In this document: one piece after another, positions 10,906-20,837 of the stretch
Numbering within the stretch: position 1 is the first letter of the stretch
Layout of the letters: every line of letters begins with the position of its first letter
DNA from: an uncultured Microbacteriaceae bacterium
GTDB lineage: Bacteria > Actinomycetota > Actinomycetes > Actinomycetales > Microbacteriaceae
NCBI GenBank assembly: GCA_903859205.1
Contig: CAIOLM010000027.1
Span: forward strand, 1-64,000
Direction: 5' to 3'
DNA: 64,000 bases
Notes under the pieces: generated by a model
What the model was told of the DNA's origin: nothing
The model's database searches: none
The model's input: only the letters and a program-made list of their open reading frames with translations
Position numbers and translations under genes: made by a program

Positions 10906-13491
10906 ATGACCACGCCTGCAAACGTTCCCGAAAAGCCCGCACTCGAGGGCCTGGAAGACAAGTGGTCAACCCAGTGGGATGCCCAGGGCATCCACGTTTT
11001 TGACCGCGCCGGAGCAGCGCGCGAGAACGTCTATTCGATCGACACTCCCCCGCCGACCGCGTCGGGTTCGCTGCACATCGGTCACGTTTTCAGTTACACC
11101 CACACCGACGCAGTGGCTCGCTACCAGCGCATGACCGGCAAGAAGGTCTTCTATCCCATGGGGTGGGACGACAACGGTTTGCCGACCGAGCGCCGCGTAC
11201 AGAACTACTACGGCGTTCGCTGCGACCCGACCCTGCCCTATGTCGAGGGTTTCGTTCCCCCTTTTGAGGGCGGCGACAACAAGAGCACCAAAGCGGCCGA
11301 CCAGATTCCGATCAGCCGCCGCAACTTCATCGAGCTGTGCGACAAGCTCACCGTCGAAGACGAAAAGCAGTTCGAAGCGCTCTGGCGCACGTTGGGCCTT
11401 TCGGTTGACTGGAGCCAGACCTACCGCACCATCGATGACAACTCGCGCCGCGCATCCCAGTTGGCGTTTGTGCGAAACGTCGAGCGTGGCGAGGCCTATC
11501 AGGCGATGGCGCCAACACTGTGGGATGTCACCTTCCGCACCGCCGTAGCCCAGGCCGAACTCGAAGACAAAGAGATGCCCGGCGCCTACCACCGCCTCGC
11601 ATTCCACAGCCCGAACGGCGAAGACATTTTCATCGAAACAACTCGCCCCGAGCTGCTAGCAGCTTGTGTGGCTCTGGTCGCGCATCCTGAAGATGAGCGC
11701 TACAAGCCCCTGTTCAACTCGAGCGTGACCACGCCAATCTTTGGCGTAGAGGTTCCGATTCTGGCTCACCACCTTGCGCAGCCTGACAAGGGTTCGGGTA
11801 TTGCCATGATTTGTACGTTCGGTGACGTCACCGACGTCGTGTGGTGGCGCGAGCTCGACCTGCCCAACCGAGCAATCATCGGCTTTGACGGGCGCATTTT
11901 GGCCGAAGCCCCCGATGTCATCACCTCGGATGCAGGTAAGGCAGCCTTCGAGGCCATCGCCGGCAAGACCGTGTTCTCGGCTAAAGAGACCATCGTGGGC
12001 CTGCTGGAGGAATCGGGCGAGATGATCGGCGAGGCAAAGCCCATCACTCACCCCGTCAAGTTCTTCGAAAAGGGCGACAAGCCCCTCGAGATCGTTTCGA
12101 CTCGACAGTGGTACATCAAGAACGGTGCTCGCGACGAAAAGCTGCGCGCACGCCTGCTCGAGCTCGGTGGCGAGCTCAACTGGCACCCCGACTTCATGAA
12201 GGTTCGCTACGACAACTGGGTTTCTGGCCTTGCTGGTGACTGGCTCATCTCGCGTCAACGGTTCTTCGGCGTTCCGGTTCCCGTTTGGTACCCGCTCGAT
12301 GGCGACGGCAACCCCGTCTTCGACGAGCCCCTCATCGCAAGCGTTGACCAACTTCCGGTTGACCCATCATCGGATGTTCCCGCCGGGTACTCCGAGGCAC
12401 AGCGCGGCCAAGCCAACGGGTTTGTCGGCGAGGTCGATGTCATGGACACCTGGGCAACGAGCTCGCTCACCCCGCAGCTTGCGGGCGGATGGGAACGCGA
12501 CCCCGAGCTCTGGTCGAAGGTGTTCCCCTTCGACCTGCGCCCGCAGGGTCAAGACATCATTCGTACTTGGCTGTTCTCGACCATGCTGCGCTCAGCGCTT
12601 GAGACCGATGAAAAGCCCTGGCGTCACGCCGCGATTTCGGGATTCATCGTCGACCCAGACCGCAAGAAGATGTCGAAGTCCAAGGGCAATGTCGTTACCC
12701 CCGCCGACATGCTCGAGCAGCATGGCTCCGACGCAGTGCGCTATTGGGCGGCATCTAGCCGTCTAGGCACCGACGCTGCGTTTGACCCGCAGAACCCAAC
12801 CCAGATCAAGATTGGCCGCCGTCTGGCGATCAAGGTGCTGAACGCATCCAAGTTCATTCTTGGCTTCGAGGTGCCTACTGGCTCGCTCATCGACGCCGTG
12901 ACCACCGAAATGGACCTGAGCATGCTCGCCACCCTGCGTGGCGTTGTCGCTGAGGCAACCACCGCCTACGAGAACTACGACCACGCAAAGGCCCTTGAAG
13001 TCGCCGAGTCGTTCTTCTGGACCTTCACTGATGACTACCTCGAGCTGGTCAAAGAGCGCGCCTACGACGCCGAACACCCCGATCAGGCATCGGCCGCCGC
13101 CGCACTGCGCCTTGCTCTCACCGTGCTACTCCGTCTGTTCGCGCCGGTGATTCCTTTTGCCACCGAGGAATCGTGGTCGTGGTTCAACGACTCGACCGTG
13201 CACCACGCAGCTTGGCCGTCGGTCGAGGAACTGCCCACGCACGGCTCGGTGGATGTTCTTTCCGTCGCTTCGGCAGCGCTCATTGGCATCCGTCGCGCCA
13301 AAACCGACGCCAAGGCTTCTCAGAAGACCGAAGTCAGCGCCGCAGTCATTCAGGCTCCGGCGACTCAGCTGGGGTCGCTCAAGGCAGCTGCCGACGACCT
13401 CAAGGCCGTTGGACGCATCGCTGAACTCGAGATTGTGGAAGGGCCAGAATTGGCCGTCACCGCAATTGAGCTCATTCCGGCCGCTGAGTAA
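10906..13491 (+). CDS. valS: valyl-tRNA synthetase
   Basis: Class I synthetase charging tRNA-Val, 861 residues. The HIGH motif is read in PPPTASGSLHIGHVF near residue 50, and the KMSKS loop is DRKKMSKSKGNV near residue 590. The connective-peptide editing domain and the C-terminal anticodon-binding domain are both present. It is divergent from ileS with a shared control region of 249 bp. The ATG is probably the transcription start (see 10894-10899). A small gene follows 14 nt after the stop. Confidence 0.97.
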   Translation: MTTPANVPEKPALEGLEDKWSTQWDAQGIHVFDRAGAARENVYSIDTPPPTASGSLHIGHVFSYTHTDAVARYQRMTGKKVFYPMGWDDNGLPTERRVQNYYGVRCDPTLPYVEGFVPPFEGGDNKSTKAADQIPISRRNFIELCDKLTVEDEKQFEALWRTLGLSVDWSQTYRTIDDNSRRASQLAFVRNVERGEAYQAMAPTLWDVTFRTAVAQAELEDKEMPGAYHRLAFHSPNGEDIFIETTRPELLAACVALVAHPEDERYKPLFNSSVTTPIFGVEVPILAHHLAQPDKGSGIAMICTFGDVTDVVWWRELDLPNRAIIGFDGRILAEAPDVITSDAGKAAFEAIAGKTVFSAKETIVGLLEESGEMIGEAKPITHPVKFFEKGDKPLEIVSTRQWYIKNGARDEKLRARLLELGGELNWHPDFMKVRYDNWVSGLAGDWLISRQRFFGVPVPVWYPLDGDGNPVFDEPLIASVDQLPVDPSSDVPAGYSEAQRGQANGFVGEVDVMDTWATSSLTPQLAGGWERDPELWSKVFPFDLRPQGQDIIRTWLFSTMLRSALETDEKPWRHAAISGFIVDPDRKKMSKSKGNVVTPADMLEQHGSDAVRYWAASSRLGTDAAFDPQNPTQIKIGRRLAIKVLNASKFILGFEVPTGSLIDAVTTEMDLSMLATLRGVVAEATTAYENYDHAKALEVAESFFWTFTDDYLELVKERAYDAEHPDQASAAAALRLALTVLLRLFAPVIPFATEESWSWFNDSTVHHAAWPSVEELPTHGSVDVLSVASAALIGIRRAKTDAKASQKTEVSAAVIQAPATQLGSLKAAADDLKAVGRIAELEIVEGPELAVTAIELIPAAE

Positions 13492-13505
13492 TTAGGTAGA
13501 CCAGC

Positions 13506-13736
13506 ATGCAGATTGGGACTCGCTGGCTCGTGCACACCGAGTGCCCGGCCACCTTGGCACCTGAAATTCTGTTCGCAATCGCAGAGCAAGAGGCCGAGCT
13601 TCGACCGCTCAAGGTCGACACTTCGCAGTGGCGCTGGACCTTGACCTACCTCGAGGGTCGCCCCATCGTGACGCTTGATGACGGCACAACAATCAGGGTC
13701 AACGCCGAGGGCGACGTTTCCGTTACCCAGGAGTAA
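13506..13736 (+). CDS. conserved small protein, unknown function
   Basis: A 76-residue acidic protein with no signal peptide or membrane segment. It reads as alternating beta-strand-like stretches (WRWTLTYLEG, RPIVTLDDGTTIRV). It lies 14 nt behind valS on the same strand and ends just before the convergent clpX. It is probably real because of the spacing, the weak AGGTAG ribosome site and protein-like composition. I do not recognise the family. Confidence 0.6.
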   Translation: MQIGTRWLVHTECPATLAPEILFAIAEQEAELRPLKVDTSQWRWTLTYLEGRPIVTLDDGTTIRVNAEGDVSVTQE

Positions 13737-13750
13737 CTGCTCGGTTCGAG

Positions 13751-15031
13751 CTAAGCCGACTTTTCTTCGGGAAGGGCAACCACACGAGGAATCAGGGTGG
13801 GCGCAGCGTTCTCTGTGACGGCTTCGCGGGTCACAATCACTTTGGAGATGGTGTCGGTCGAGGGAACCTCGAACATGATGGGGCCGAGAACGTCTTCCAT
13901 AATGGCGCGCAGGCCACGGGCACCGGTCTGACGTTTGACAGCGAGGTCGGCGATGGCGTCGAGTGCGTCTGCTTCAAACTCAAGCTCGACGTCGTCGAGA
14001 GCGAACATGCGCTGGTACTGCTTGATGAGAGCGTTCTTGGGAACGGTGAGGATGTCAATGAGTGCCGCGCGATCGAGCGGTGAAACTGATGTTACGACCG
14101 GCAGACGACCAATGAACTCGGGAATCAGGCCAAACTTATGTAGGTCTTCTGGCAGAACCTCGGCGAAGAGGTCGCGGCTTTCATTTTTGCTGTGCAGCGG
14201 TGCACCGAAACCAATGCCCTTTTTGCCGACACGAGCTGAAACGATTTCGTCGAGCCCAGCGAACGCACCGGCAACGATGAACAGAACGTTCGTGGTGTCA
14301 ATCTGTATGAACTCTTGGTGCGGGTGCTTGCGACCGCCCTGGGGAGGAACCGAAGCCACCGTTCCCTCAAGAATCTTGAGCAAAGCCTGCTGCACACCCT
14401 CGCCCGACACATCACGGGTGATTGAGGGGTTTTCAGCCTTGCGGGCGATCTTGTCGACCTCGTCGATGTAGATGATGCCAGTCTCGGCGCGGGCAACATC
14501 AAAGTCGGCCGACTGCAGAAGCTTCAGCAGGATGTTCTCGACGTCTTCTCCGACGTATCCGGCTTCGGTCAGCGCGGTTGCGTCAGCGACAGCAAACGGC
14601 ACGTTCAGTCGACGGGCAAGCGTCTGCGCGAGGTAAGTCTTGCCGCAACCGGTGGGCCCAATGAGCAAAATGTTGCTCTTGGCGATTTCGATTTCGTCGG
14701 CTTTGGCCTCGGCTGACTTGACGCCACCGTCGGCACGAACGCGCTTGTAGTGGTTGTACACAGCGACCGAGAGTGCCTTTTTAGCGGGCTCTTGACCGAT
14801 GACGTATTCCTCAAGGAACGCGAAAATCTCTTTGGGTTTGGGCAGCTCAAACTCATCGGTTTCGACGTCTTTTGCCTCGGCAAGACGCTCTTCGATGATC
14901 TCGTTGCACAGCTCGACGCACTCGTCGCAGATGTAAACGCCCGGGCCAGCAATCAGCTGCTGAACTTGCTTCTGACTCTTACCGCAGAAGGAACACTTAA
15001 GCAGGTCAGCACTTTCACCAATGCGCGACAT
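13751..15031 (-). CDS. clpX: ATP-dependent Clp protease ATP-binding subunit ClpX
   Basis: AAA+ unfoldase that recognises substrates and feeds them into ClpP. It has 426 residues. The N-terminal zinc-binding domain has CSFCGK and [10 protein letters not shown]. Walker A is GPTGCGKT at about 125, Walker B is [11 protein letters not shown], and the ClpP-contacting IGF-type loop appears as KGIGFG. The C-terminal sensor-2 region ([11 protein letters not shown]) is intact. It is convergent with the small gene after valS and stands downstream of clpP2 and clpP1 on the same strand with a 91-bp gap. Confidence 0.97.
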   Translation of the reverse strand: MSRIGESADLLKCSFCGKSQKQVQQLIAGPGVYICDECVELCNEIIEERLAEAKDVETDEFELPKPKEIFAFLEEYVIGQEPAKKALSVAVYNHYKRVRADGGVKSAEAKADEIEIAKSNILLIGPTGCGKTYLAQTLARRLNVPFAVADATALTEAGYVGEDVENILLKLLQSADFDVARAETGIIYIDEVDKIARKAENPSITRDVSGEGVQQALLKILEGTVASVPPQGGRKHPHQEFIQIDTTNVLFIVAGAFAGLDEIVSARVGKKGIGFGAPLHSKNESRDLFAEVLPEDLHKFGLIPEFIGRLPVVTSVSPLDRAALIDILTVPKNALIKQYQRMFALDDVELEFEADALDAIADLAVKRQTGARGLRAIMEDVLGPIMFEVPSTDTISKVIVTREAVTENAAPTLIPRVVALPEEKSA

Positions 15032-15122
15032 TGCCTCACTCCTTCTGACCGGGTATCAGTAGCACTTTCAGACTAAACCCTTGCACCGACATTGACGCGC
15101 AGGGGCGCATCCGCGTGGTGAA

Positions 15123-15788
15123 CTAGCGCGAAATAGCGGTCTTGCGCGAGGTCAGCACCTGGTCAACCAGACCGTAATCGAGTGCTTCAGCCGCCGAGAG
15201 GATCTTGTCGCGGTCGATGTCTTTGTTGACCTCAGCGATGGAACGCTTCGAGTGGTTCGACAGAGTCATCTCGAGCCACTCACGCATGCGCATGATTTCG
15301 CGAGCCTGAATCTCGATGTCAGAGGCCTGACCGCGGCCCGACTCCCCCACAGCAGGCTGGTGAATCAGGATGCGCGAGTTCGGCAGAGCAAGACGCTTGC
15401 CGGGAGCACCCGCGGCCAACAGCACTGCGGCAGCCGAAGCGGCCTGACCCAGACAGACGGTCTGAATCTCGGGCTTGATGTACTGCATGGTGTCGTAGAT
15501 CGCCGTCATGGCAGTAAACGAGCCACCAGGCGAGTTGATGTACATCGTGATGTCGCGGTCGGGATCTTGGCTCTCGAGCACGAGCAGCTGAGCCATAACG
15601 TCGTCGGCCGATGCGTCATCGACCTGAACACCAAGAAAGACAATGCGGTCTTCGAACAGCTTGGAGTAGGCATCCATCTGCTTGTAGCCGTACGAGGTGC
15701 GCTCGGTGAACGAGGGCATGATGTAGCGGCTGCCCGGCATCATGTTCGGGTCAATTCCGGCAGTTCCACCCAGGTTGGGAATGTTCAT
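15123..15788 (-). CDS. clpP2: ATP-dependent Clp protease proteolytic subunit, second copy
   Basis: Serine peptidase subunit of the two-component actinobacterial ClpP1P2 tetradecamer. It has 221 residues with a longer N-terminus than the upstream copy. The catalytic triad is visible as Ser118 (GQAASAAA), His143 (ILIHQP) and Asp194 (DRDKILSA). It lies 26 nt after clpP1, consistent with one transcript and obligate co-assembly. Confidence 0.96.
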   Translation of the reverse strand: MNIPNLGGTAGIDPNMMPGSRYIMPSFTERTSYGYKQMDAYSKLFEDRIVFLGVQVDDASADDVMAQLLVLESQDPDRDITMYINSPGGSFTAMTAIYDTMQYIKPEIQTVCLGQAASAAAVLLAAGAPGKRLALPNSRILIHQPAVGESGRGQASDIEIQAREIMRMREWLEMTLSNHSKRSIAEVNKDIDRDKILSAAEALDYGLVDQVLTSRKTAISR

Positions 15789-15814
15789 GATCAGTCCTTA
15801 ATCTCGTGAGTGGG

Positions 15815-16414
15815 TTAGGCCGCGGCGGTTCCGCCGCCGCCGGTGACGTCTGCCGCCGAAGCGCGAACGTGATCGACGAAGCCGTACTCGAGCGCCTCTT
15901 GGGCAGTAAACCAACGGTCGCGGTCACCATCAGCGTTGACCTGCTCCACAGTTTTGCCCGTCTGAGCGGCGGTGATTTCGGCCAGGCTCTGCTTCATCGA
16001 GTTGATGAGCTGGGCCTGAGTCTGGATGTCGCTGGCTGTTCCGCCGAAGCCACCGTGCGGCTGGTGCAAGAGCACGCGTGCATTCGGGGTGATGTAGCGC
16101 TTGCCCTTGGTGCCCGAGGTCAGCAGCAGCTGGCCCATCGAAGCCGCCATGCCGATTCCCACGGTGACGATGTCGTTCGGAACGAATTGCATGGTGTCGT
16201 AAATGGCCATACCCGCGGTGATGGAACCACCGGGCGAGTTGATGTAAAGGAAGATGTCGCGCTTGGGGTCTTCGGCGGCAAGCAGAAGAATCTTGGCGCA
16301 GATCTCGTTGGCATTGTCGTCGCGCACCTCTGAACCAAGCCAGATGATGCGGTCTTTGAGCAGTCGGTCAAAGACACTGTTCGGCATAATTACGTCTGCC
16401 ACGGGAGGCTCCAT
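15815..16414 (-). CDS. clpP1: ATP-dependent Clp protease proteolytic subunit, first copy
   Basis: Partner subunit of ClpP2, 199 residues. The triad is Ser92 (GMAASMGQ), His117 (VLLHQP) and Asp166 (DRDRWFTA). The short Ala/Gly-rich C-terminus ([10 protein letters not shown]) is unusual but harmless-looking. It is the first gene of clpP1-clpP2 with clpX following. The 145-bp gap to the divergent lysE-type gene holds the promoter. Confidence 0.96.
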   Translation of the reverse strand: MEPPVADVIMPNSVFDRLLKDRIIWLGSEVRDDNANEICAKILLLAAEDPKRDIFLYINSPGGSITAGMAIYDTMQFVPNDIVTVGIGMAASMGQLLLTSGTKGKRYITPNARVLLHQPHGGFGGTASDIQTQAQLINSMKQSLAEITAAQTGKTVEQVNADGDRDRWFTAQEALEYGFVDHVRASAADVTGGGGTAAA

Positions 16415-16559
16415 TCACCTTCATCGATAGCCCAAGAAGGACCTGAATCGAATCTACCGACACAAACACACCAAACCTGGCCGTGTTCGCCCACGGCGTT
16501 CACGTTTCGTCGGTCGAGTGGCGCGAAGCGCGTATCGAGACCATCGCTAGGCTTAACGA

Positions 16560-17198
16560 ATGCCCGCACAACTGCTCGCCGCCCTTGCTGGGCTGGGCTT
16601 CGGGCTGTCGCTCATCGTGGCTATCGGCGCCCAGAACGCTTTCGTTCTGCGTCAGGGCCTGATCCGCAATCACGTTCTCGTGATTGTCACCATTTGCGCC
16701 GTTGCAGACGTCGCCCTGATCTTTGCTGGCATCGCTGGCCTCGGCGCTCTCATCACCAGTGTCGACTGGCTATTGCCTGCAATCGAGCTCGTGGGCGGTA
16801 TCTTTGTCGCCACCTACGGAGTCTTCGCCGCCAAGCGCGCACTTTCGTCAGAGACGCTCGCACCCACGGCTGAAACTGCAGGCCTATCAACGGCCGTTGC
16901 CGTCACCACAACACTCGGACTGACGCTGCTCAATCCGCATGTCTACCTCGACACGGTTCTGTTGCTTGGTTCCGTAGCCAGCACGTATGGCGTGAACCGC
17001 TGGTGGTTCGGCCTCGGCGCCGGCATTGGAAGTATTACCTGGTTCTTCTCACTGGGCTTTGGTGCACGCATGCTCAAGCCAGTGTTTGCGAAGCCTTTAG
17101 CCTGGAGCATCCTCGACATCGCGATTGCCGTCGTCATGTTCGCGATCGCAGGCAGCCTGCTCGTTGGCTTCGTGCAGCACGTCTTTGTTGCGGGTTGA
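16560..17198 (+). CDS. LysE/ArgO family amino-acid exporter
   Basis: Inner-membrane exporter of the LysE/ArgO family for basic amino acids, 212 residues and six hydrophobic segments. The family signature G-A-Q-N appears as AIGAQNAFVLRQG near the start, and NPHVYLDTVLLLG mid-protein matches the family's second half. No LysG-type regulator is adjacent. Lysine versus arginine preference cannot be decided from sequence. It ends against a palindromic repeat and a bidirectional terminator. Confidence 0.88.
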   Translation: MPAQLLAALAGLGFGLSLIVAIGAQNAFVLRQGLIRNHVLVIVTICAVADVALIFAGIAGLGALITSVDWLLPAIELVGGIFVATYGVFAAKRALSSETLAPTAETAGLSTAVAVTTTLGLTLLNPHVYLDTVLLLGSVASTYGVNRWWFGLGAGIGSITWFFSLGFGARMLKPVFAKPLAWSILDIAIAVVMFAIAGSLLVGFVQHVFVAG

Positions 17199-17211
17199 GC
17201 CTGTCGAAACC
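17193..17211. repeat. short palindromic repeat at the end of the lysE-type gene
   Basis: GGTTGAGCCTGTCGAAACC, the inverse of GGTTTCGACAGGCTCAACC. It overlaps the last codons of the exporter gene and is followed immediately by a terminator hairpin. It is the same unit as in rne (4092-4110). Confidence 0.7.
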
Positions 17212-17216
17212 AACAG

Positions 17217-17242
17217 AAAAGGCCCACCGAAGTGGGCCTTTT
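17217..17242. terminator. bidirectional terminator between exporter and tig
   Basis: Perfect 11-bp stem AAAAGGCCCAC / GTGGGCCTTTT with a CGAA loop. It has A and T runs on both sides, so it can end the converging lysE-type and tig transcripts. Confidence 0.9.
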
Positions 17243-17253
17243 CACGGTGAAAC

Positions 17254-18609
17254 CTAGTCTTTCTTGGCAGGAGCCTTCTTGGCGGCCGGTTTCTTAGCGG
17301 CGGCAACCTTCTTGGGCTCCGCGTCGGCTTCTTCAGCTGCAGGAGTCTCAAGGGGGAACTCGACGACCTTGCCGGCTGAATCGGTGACCTTGACCTGCGA
17401 GAGAACGATGGTCAGCGCCTTGTTGCGAGCGATGTCAGCGTAAACCGAAGGAAGCTGGCCATTCTCCTGCAGGATGCGAGCGAACTCGCCAGGCTCCATG
17501 CCGTACTGCATTGCGCCCTGGAACAGGTAAGACATGACCTCGTCTTCGCCGACCTGAATCTCTTCGGCTTCGGCAATGGTGTCGAGGATGATCTGCTGCT
17601 TGAACATCTGAGTGCTCTCTTCGATGACCTCAGCGCGGTGAACGTCATCTTCGAGACGACCCTCACCCTCGAGGTGACGGTGCACCTCTTCGTCGACGAT
17701 GCCCTCGGGCAGGTCAAACTTCAGCTTGGCGATGAGGTGGTCGAGAATCGCCTTGCGAGCGTCGCGGCCCTGGTCGTTCTTCTTGCGACCCTCGACCTCC
17801 TTCTTGATGCTCTCCTTGAGCTCAGCAATGGTGTCGTACTCGCTGGCGATCTGAGCGAAGTCGTCGTCAGCCTTGGGGAGCTCACGCTCCTTGACGGAGA
17901 GAACCTGCACTGCAATCTGCGCCTTCTCGCCCTCGTGGTCGCCACCGAGCAGAACCGACTCGAAAGTGGTTTCTTCGCCAGCGGTCAGGGTCTCGAGTGC
18001 GTCGTCGATGCCGGCGATGAGCTCGCCCGATCCGAGTTCGTATGAGATGGACTCTGCGGTGTCAACCTTCTGGCCAGCGATGGTGGCGTCGAGGTTGATG
18101 GTCAAGAAGTCGCCCTTCTTGGCAGGTCGCTCAACCGAAACGAGCGTGCCAAAGCGGCTGCGCAGGCGGTCGAGCTCTTCAGCGATGTCGTCGGCCGAAA
18201 CCTTGACTGCGTCAATCTTGACGGCGATGGAGTCGTAGGCAGGAATCTTGACCTCGGGGCGACTGTTGACCTCGATGCTAATAACCAGGTCACCGCTGAA
18301 GTCTTCGGCGTTGGGCCACTCGGTGACGTCAGCCTCGGGGCGACCCATGGGGCGCACCTTGTTCTCGGTAACTGCCTGACGGTAGTAACCCTCAAGGCCC
18401 TCGGTGACAGCGTGCTCGAGAACAGCTGGGCGGCCAACCTTGGTGTCGATGATCGGCGCAGGAACCTTGCCCTTGCGGAATCCGGGAATGTTGACCTGCT
18501 CAGCGATGTGCTCGTAGGCGTGAGCAATCATGGGCTTGAGCTCGTCGGGGCTGACGGTGATGGTCAACTTCGAACGAGTCGGGTTGAGCTTCTCGATTAC
18601 GGTCTTCAC
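17254..18609 (-). CDS. tig: trigger factor, ribosome-associated chaperone
   Basis: Peptidyl-prolyl isomerase and chaperone at the ribosome exit tunnel, 451 residues. The ribosome-binding loop is seen as GFRKGKVP at about 44-51, followed by the FKBP-type domain and the long helical C-terminal domain, ending in a Lys/Ala-rich tail ([19 protein letters not shown]). The start is the GTG at 18609 ([14 protein letters not shown]) behind AGGAGAA. A longer open frame runs upstream but crosses tRNA-Pro and is not used. Confidence 0.95.
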   Translation of the reverse strand: MKTVIEKLNPTRSKLTITVSPDELKPMIAHAYEHIAEQVNIPGFRKGKVPAPIIDTKVGRPAVLEHAVTEGLEGYYRQAVTENKVRPMGRPEADVTEWPNAEDFSGDLVISIEVNSRPEVKIPAYDSIAVKIDAVKVSADDIAEELDRLRSRFGTLVSVERPAKKGDFLTINLDATIAGQKVDTAESISYELGSGELIAGIDDALETLTAGEETTFESVLLGGDHEGEKAQIAVQVLSVKERELPKADDDFAQIASEYDTIAELKESIKKEVEGRKKNDQGRDARKAILDHLIAKLKFDLPEGIVDEEVHRHLEGEGRLEDDVHRAEVIEESTQMFKQQIILDTIAEAEEIQVGEDEVMSYLFQGAMQYGMEPGEFARILQENGQLPSVYADIARNKALTIVLSQVKVTDSAGKVVEFPLETPAAEEADAEPKKVAAAKKPAAKKAPAKKD

Positions 18610-18649
18610 GTGCGTTTTCTCCTGCTTGTTTGTTGACGTGCGTGTGTGG

Positions 18650-18724
18650 TCGGGGCGACAGGATTCGAACCTGCGACCTCCCGCTCCCAAAGCGGGCGCT
18701 CTAGCCAAGCTGAGCTACGCCCCG
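18650..18724 (-). tRNA. tRNA-Pro (anticodon TGG)
   Basis: Cloverleaf on the minus strand: acceptor CGGGGCG / CGCCCCG, D-arm GCTC...GAGC, anticodon stem CCCGC / GCGGG around loop TTTGGGA with anticodon TGG, and T-arm with GTTCGAATC. The discriminator is A and CCA is not encoded. It lies 40 bp upstream of tig on the same strand. Confidence 0.95.
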
Positions 18725-18816
18725 GAATGAACCAAGCCCCGCCAGAGAGGGGGCTTGACATCACGGTTTCGCCGAGGCGAACTGACCAACGAAAGTCTAA
18801 TGTATAGAATGTTCGT

Positions 18817-18890
18817 GGGGATGTAGCTCAATGGTAGAGCCTCAGTCTTCCAAACTGATGGTGCGGGTTCGATTCCCGTCATCCCCTCCA
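18817..18890 (+). tRNA. tRNA-Gly (anticodon TCC)
   Basis: Acceptor GGGGATG / CATCCCC, anticodon stem TCAGT / ACTGA with loop CTTCCAA giving anticodon TCC, T-arm GTTCGATTC, discriminator T, and an encoded CCA at 18888-18890. A strong terminator follows 4 nt later. Confidence 0.96.
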
Positions 18891-18894
18891 GACA

Positions 18895-18923
18895 AAAAAT
18901 GCCCACTTCGTGTGGGCATTTTT
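18895..18923 (+). terminator. terminator behind tRNA-Gly
   Basis: 12-bp perfect stem AAAAATGCCCAC / GTGGGCATTTTT with a TTCGT loop, followed by more T on the + strand. It also faces the end of the convergent yjdM gene. Confidence 0.9.
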
Positions 18924-18955
18924 CTTTTTGTCGGGGAGGACTCCCCCTGGTGGGG

Positions 18956-19312
18956 TTAAACGACCTTCTTGACTACCGAAGACTTGAGCTGCATCTGACC
19001 GAACCCGTCTACCTTGCAGTCGATGTCGTGGCCGTTGGCGGCGTCAATGAGGCGAATGTTGCGCACCTTCGTGCCCACCTTGATCGAATTCGGGTAGCCC
19101 TTGACCTTGAGGTCTTTGATGACCGTGACGGTGTCACCGTCGGCGAGAACGTTGCCCATCGCATCCTTCACGACTGCGTCGGCCCCACCCTCAGATTCCC
19201 ATGACTCTTCGGGGTTCCACTCGTGCGCACACTCGGGACAAACCAGCAAGGCACCCATCTCGTATGCGTATTCGCTCTGACACTTGGGGCATGGGGGCAG
19301 TGAGTCACTCAT
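18956..19312 (-). CDS. PhnA/YjdM family zinc-ribbon protein
   Basis: 118 residues. The N-terminal zinc ribbon has CPKC (residues 8-11) and CPEC (25-28), followed by the compact PhnA beta domain ([33 protein letters not shown]). The family was once linked to phosphonate use, but its real role is not settled, and nothing here suggests phosphonate metabolism. It is convergent to tRNA-Gly and 9 bp after the amidohydrolase gene on the same strand. Confidence 0.9.
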   Translation of the reverse strand: MSDSLPPCPKCQSEYAYEMGALLVCPECAHEWNPEESWESEGGADAVVKDAMGNVLADGDTVTVIKDLKVKGYPNSIKVGTKVRNIRLIDAANGHDIDCKVDGFGQMQLKSSVVKKVV

Positions 19313-19321
19313 GCGCTCAGG

Positions 19322-20833
19322 CTACAGCGCGAGGTGCGTGGGGCGACCGCCGACAAACGTGGCGGCGACCTTCATCACCCGCAGCTCCTCAGCCGATGCC
19401 CGCAGAGGGTCAATATCGAGCGCGACCAAGTCAGCCGGCTCCCCCACGGCAAAGCGCGTGCGCGCCGATGCTTCCAGCGCAGCCTCGACACCGATGACAT
19501 GCTCGGGATGCCACGGCTCACGTCCATCGCGCGAGCGCGATACTGCGGCGGCAATCGCCTGCCACGGATCAAGTGGTGACACGGGCGCATCCGAACCAAA
19601 TCGAACGTCAACATCAGCGTCAAGCATGAGCGCCAGCGGGAATGCATCGCCGGACTGCTCGGCCCACTCGCGGTCAACCACGTCGCGGTCATCCATCGCA
19701 TGCTCGGGCTGCACGCTCGCCACGATGTCGAGAACAGCCATGCGTTCGATGTCTTCGCGGCGAATGAGCTGTGCATGCTCAATCGAGCCATCGCAGCCCA
19801 CCGCCTCAAACGCGTCGAGGGCAAGCGAGTTCGCCTCATCACCAATGGCATGAATGGCCGAGTCGAGCCCGTGCTCGTTGGCCCGGCGCATCAGTGCCCG
19901 CAGCTCCTTCGGCGCAACATTCAGGATGCCCTTGGCGTGGGGCCCGCTCAGCCCTGGGTAGACGTGACTGCAGTACGCGGTCTTCGACCCCAACGACCCG
20001 TCAGAGATCACCTTGAGCGGACCGACGCGCAGGAGCCCCTCGGTCGAAGCAATCGTGTCACCCGTGCGCAGACCTGAGTCAATCGCCCGATCGAGGTGCT
20101 CGGGATACACGGCGAACTCCACACGCAAGAGGTCGTTCCCGTTGCGAATTCGCCGGCGCCAAGCCTCGGCATTCCACGCCAGTTCGAAATCCACGATTCC
20201 CACAACGCCCCGCGCGGCGGCTTTGCGAGCAGCATCGTGTACCCACGCGTCGAGGGTCTCATCGTCTACCTGCTGCAGGCTTTTCTCAATGGCGTAGCAG
20301 TCTTCTTCGACAAGCACACCGGTCGAACTTGAGTGCCCTTGCTCGGCGAGTGCCGCGGAGTTCAACCACACCGTGTGCAGATCTACACTGAACAGGTAAA
20401 TCGGCGTCTTGCCGGTGTATCGATCGAGCAGGTCCTTGTGGGGAACGTCATCCCAGAAACTACCCCGCCAGCCAAATCCCACCACCGGGTCAGTGATGGC
20501 GCCGTCATGGTTGACCGAGCGCAACATGAGGTGCTCGGCCACAATCGCAGCGGCGTGATCGGCGCTCTCGGCTCGCGACATGTCAAGGCGCTGACGCATG
20601 AGAGCCCACTGACCGAAGTGAACGTGGTTATCCCACAGCCCCGGAATCAGGTAGCGGCCGCCTAGGTCGATGACCTCACCTTGGTCGGCCTCGCGACCCG
20701 GAAGCGCAAAGGCAGAGGTCTGACCAACAAACTCGATGTCCGTGATGATTCCGTCATCAATAACGACGTTGACACCACTACCGATAAGCCCCCGCTCGCC
20801 CGGTATTCGGGCGTTCAGCAGGGTGCGTCTCAT
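19322..20833 (-). CDS. amidohydrolase family protein (YtcJ-like)
   Basis: Metal-dependent hydrolase of the amidohydrolase_3/YtcJ group, 503 residues. Metal-binding HxH is seen in LWDNHVHFGQW near 75; KVISDGSLGSKTA near 280 and HAIGDEANSLALDAF near 340 match the family; RFGSDAPVSPLDPW carries the late Asp. The substrate cannot be told from sequence; relatives act on amides or cyclic imides. Adjacent Nei and YjdM genes give no functional hint. It starts 4 bp after the stop of the glycosylase gene. Confidence 0.85.
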   Translation of the reverse strand: MRRTLLNARIPGERGLIGSGVNVVIDDGIITDIEFVGQTSAFALPGREADQGEVIDLGGRYLIPGLWDNHVHFGQWALMRQRLDMSRAESADHAAAIVAEHLMLRSVNHDGAITDPVVGFGWRGSFWDDVPHKDLLDRYTGKTPIYLFSVDLHTVWLNSAALAEQGHSSSTGVLVEEDCYAIEKSLQQVDDETLDAWVHDAARKAAARGVVGIVDFELAWNAEAWRRRIRNGNDLLRVEFAVYPEHLDRAIDSGLRTGDTIASTEGLLRVGPLKVISDGSLGSKTAYCSHVYPGLSGPHAKGILNVAPKELRALMRRANEHGLDSAIHAIGDEANSLALDAFEAVGCDGSIEHAQLIRREDIERMAVLDIVASVQPEHAMDDRDVVDREWAEQSGDAFPLALMLDADVDVRFGSDAPVSPLDPWQAIAAAVSRSRDGREPWHPEHVIGVEAALEASARTRFAVGEPADLVALDIDPLRASAEELRVMKVAATFVGGRPTHLAL

Positions 20834-20837
20834 GCGC

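Noticed and set aside
18610-18708. N-terminal extension of trigger factor
   Set aside because: It crosses tRNA-Pro; the GTG at 18609 has a ribosome site and gives the normal N-terminus.
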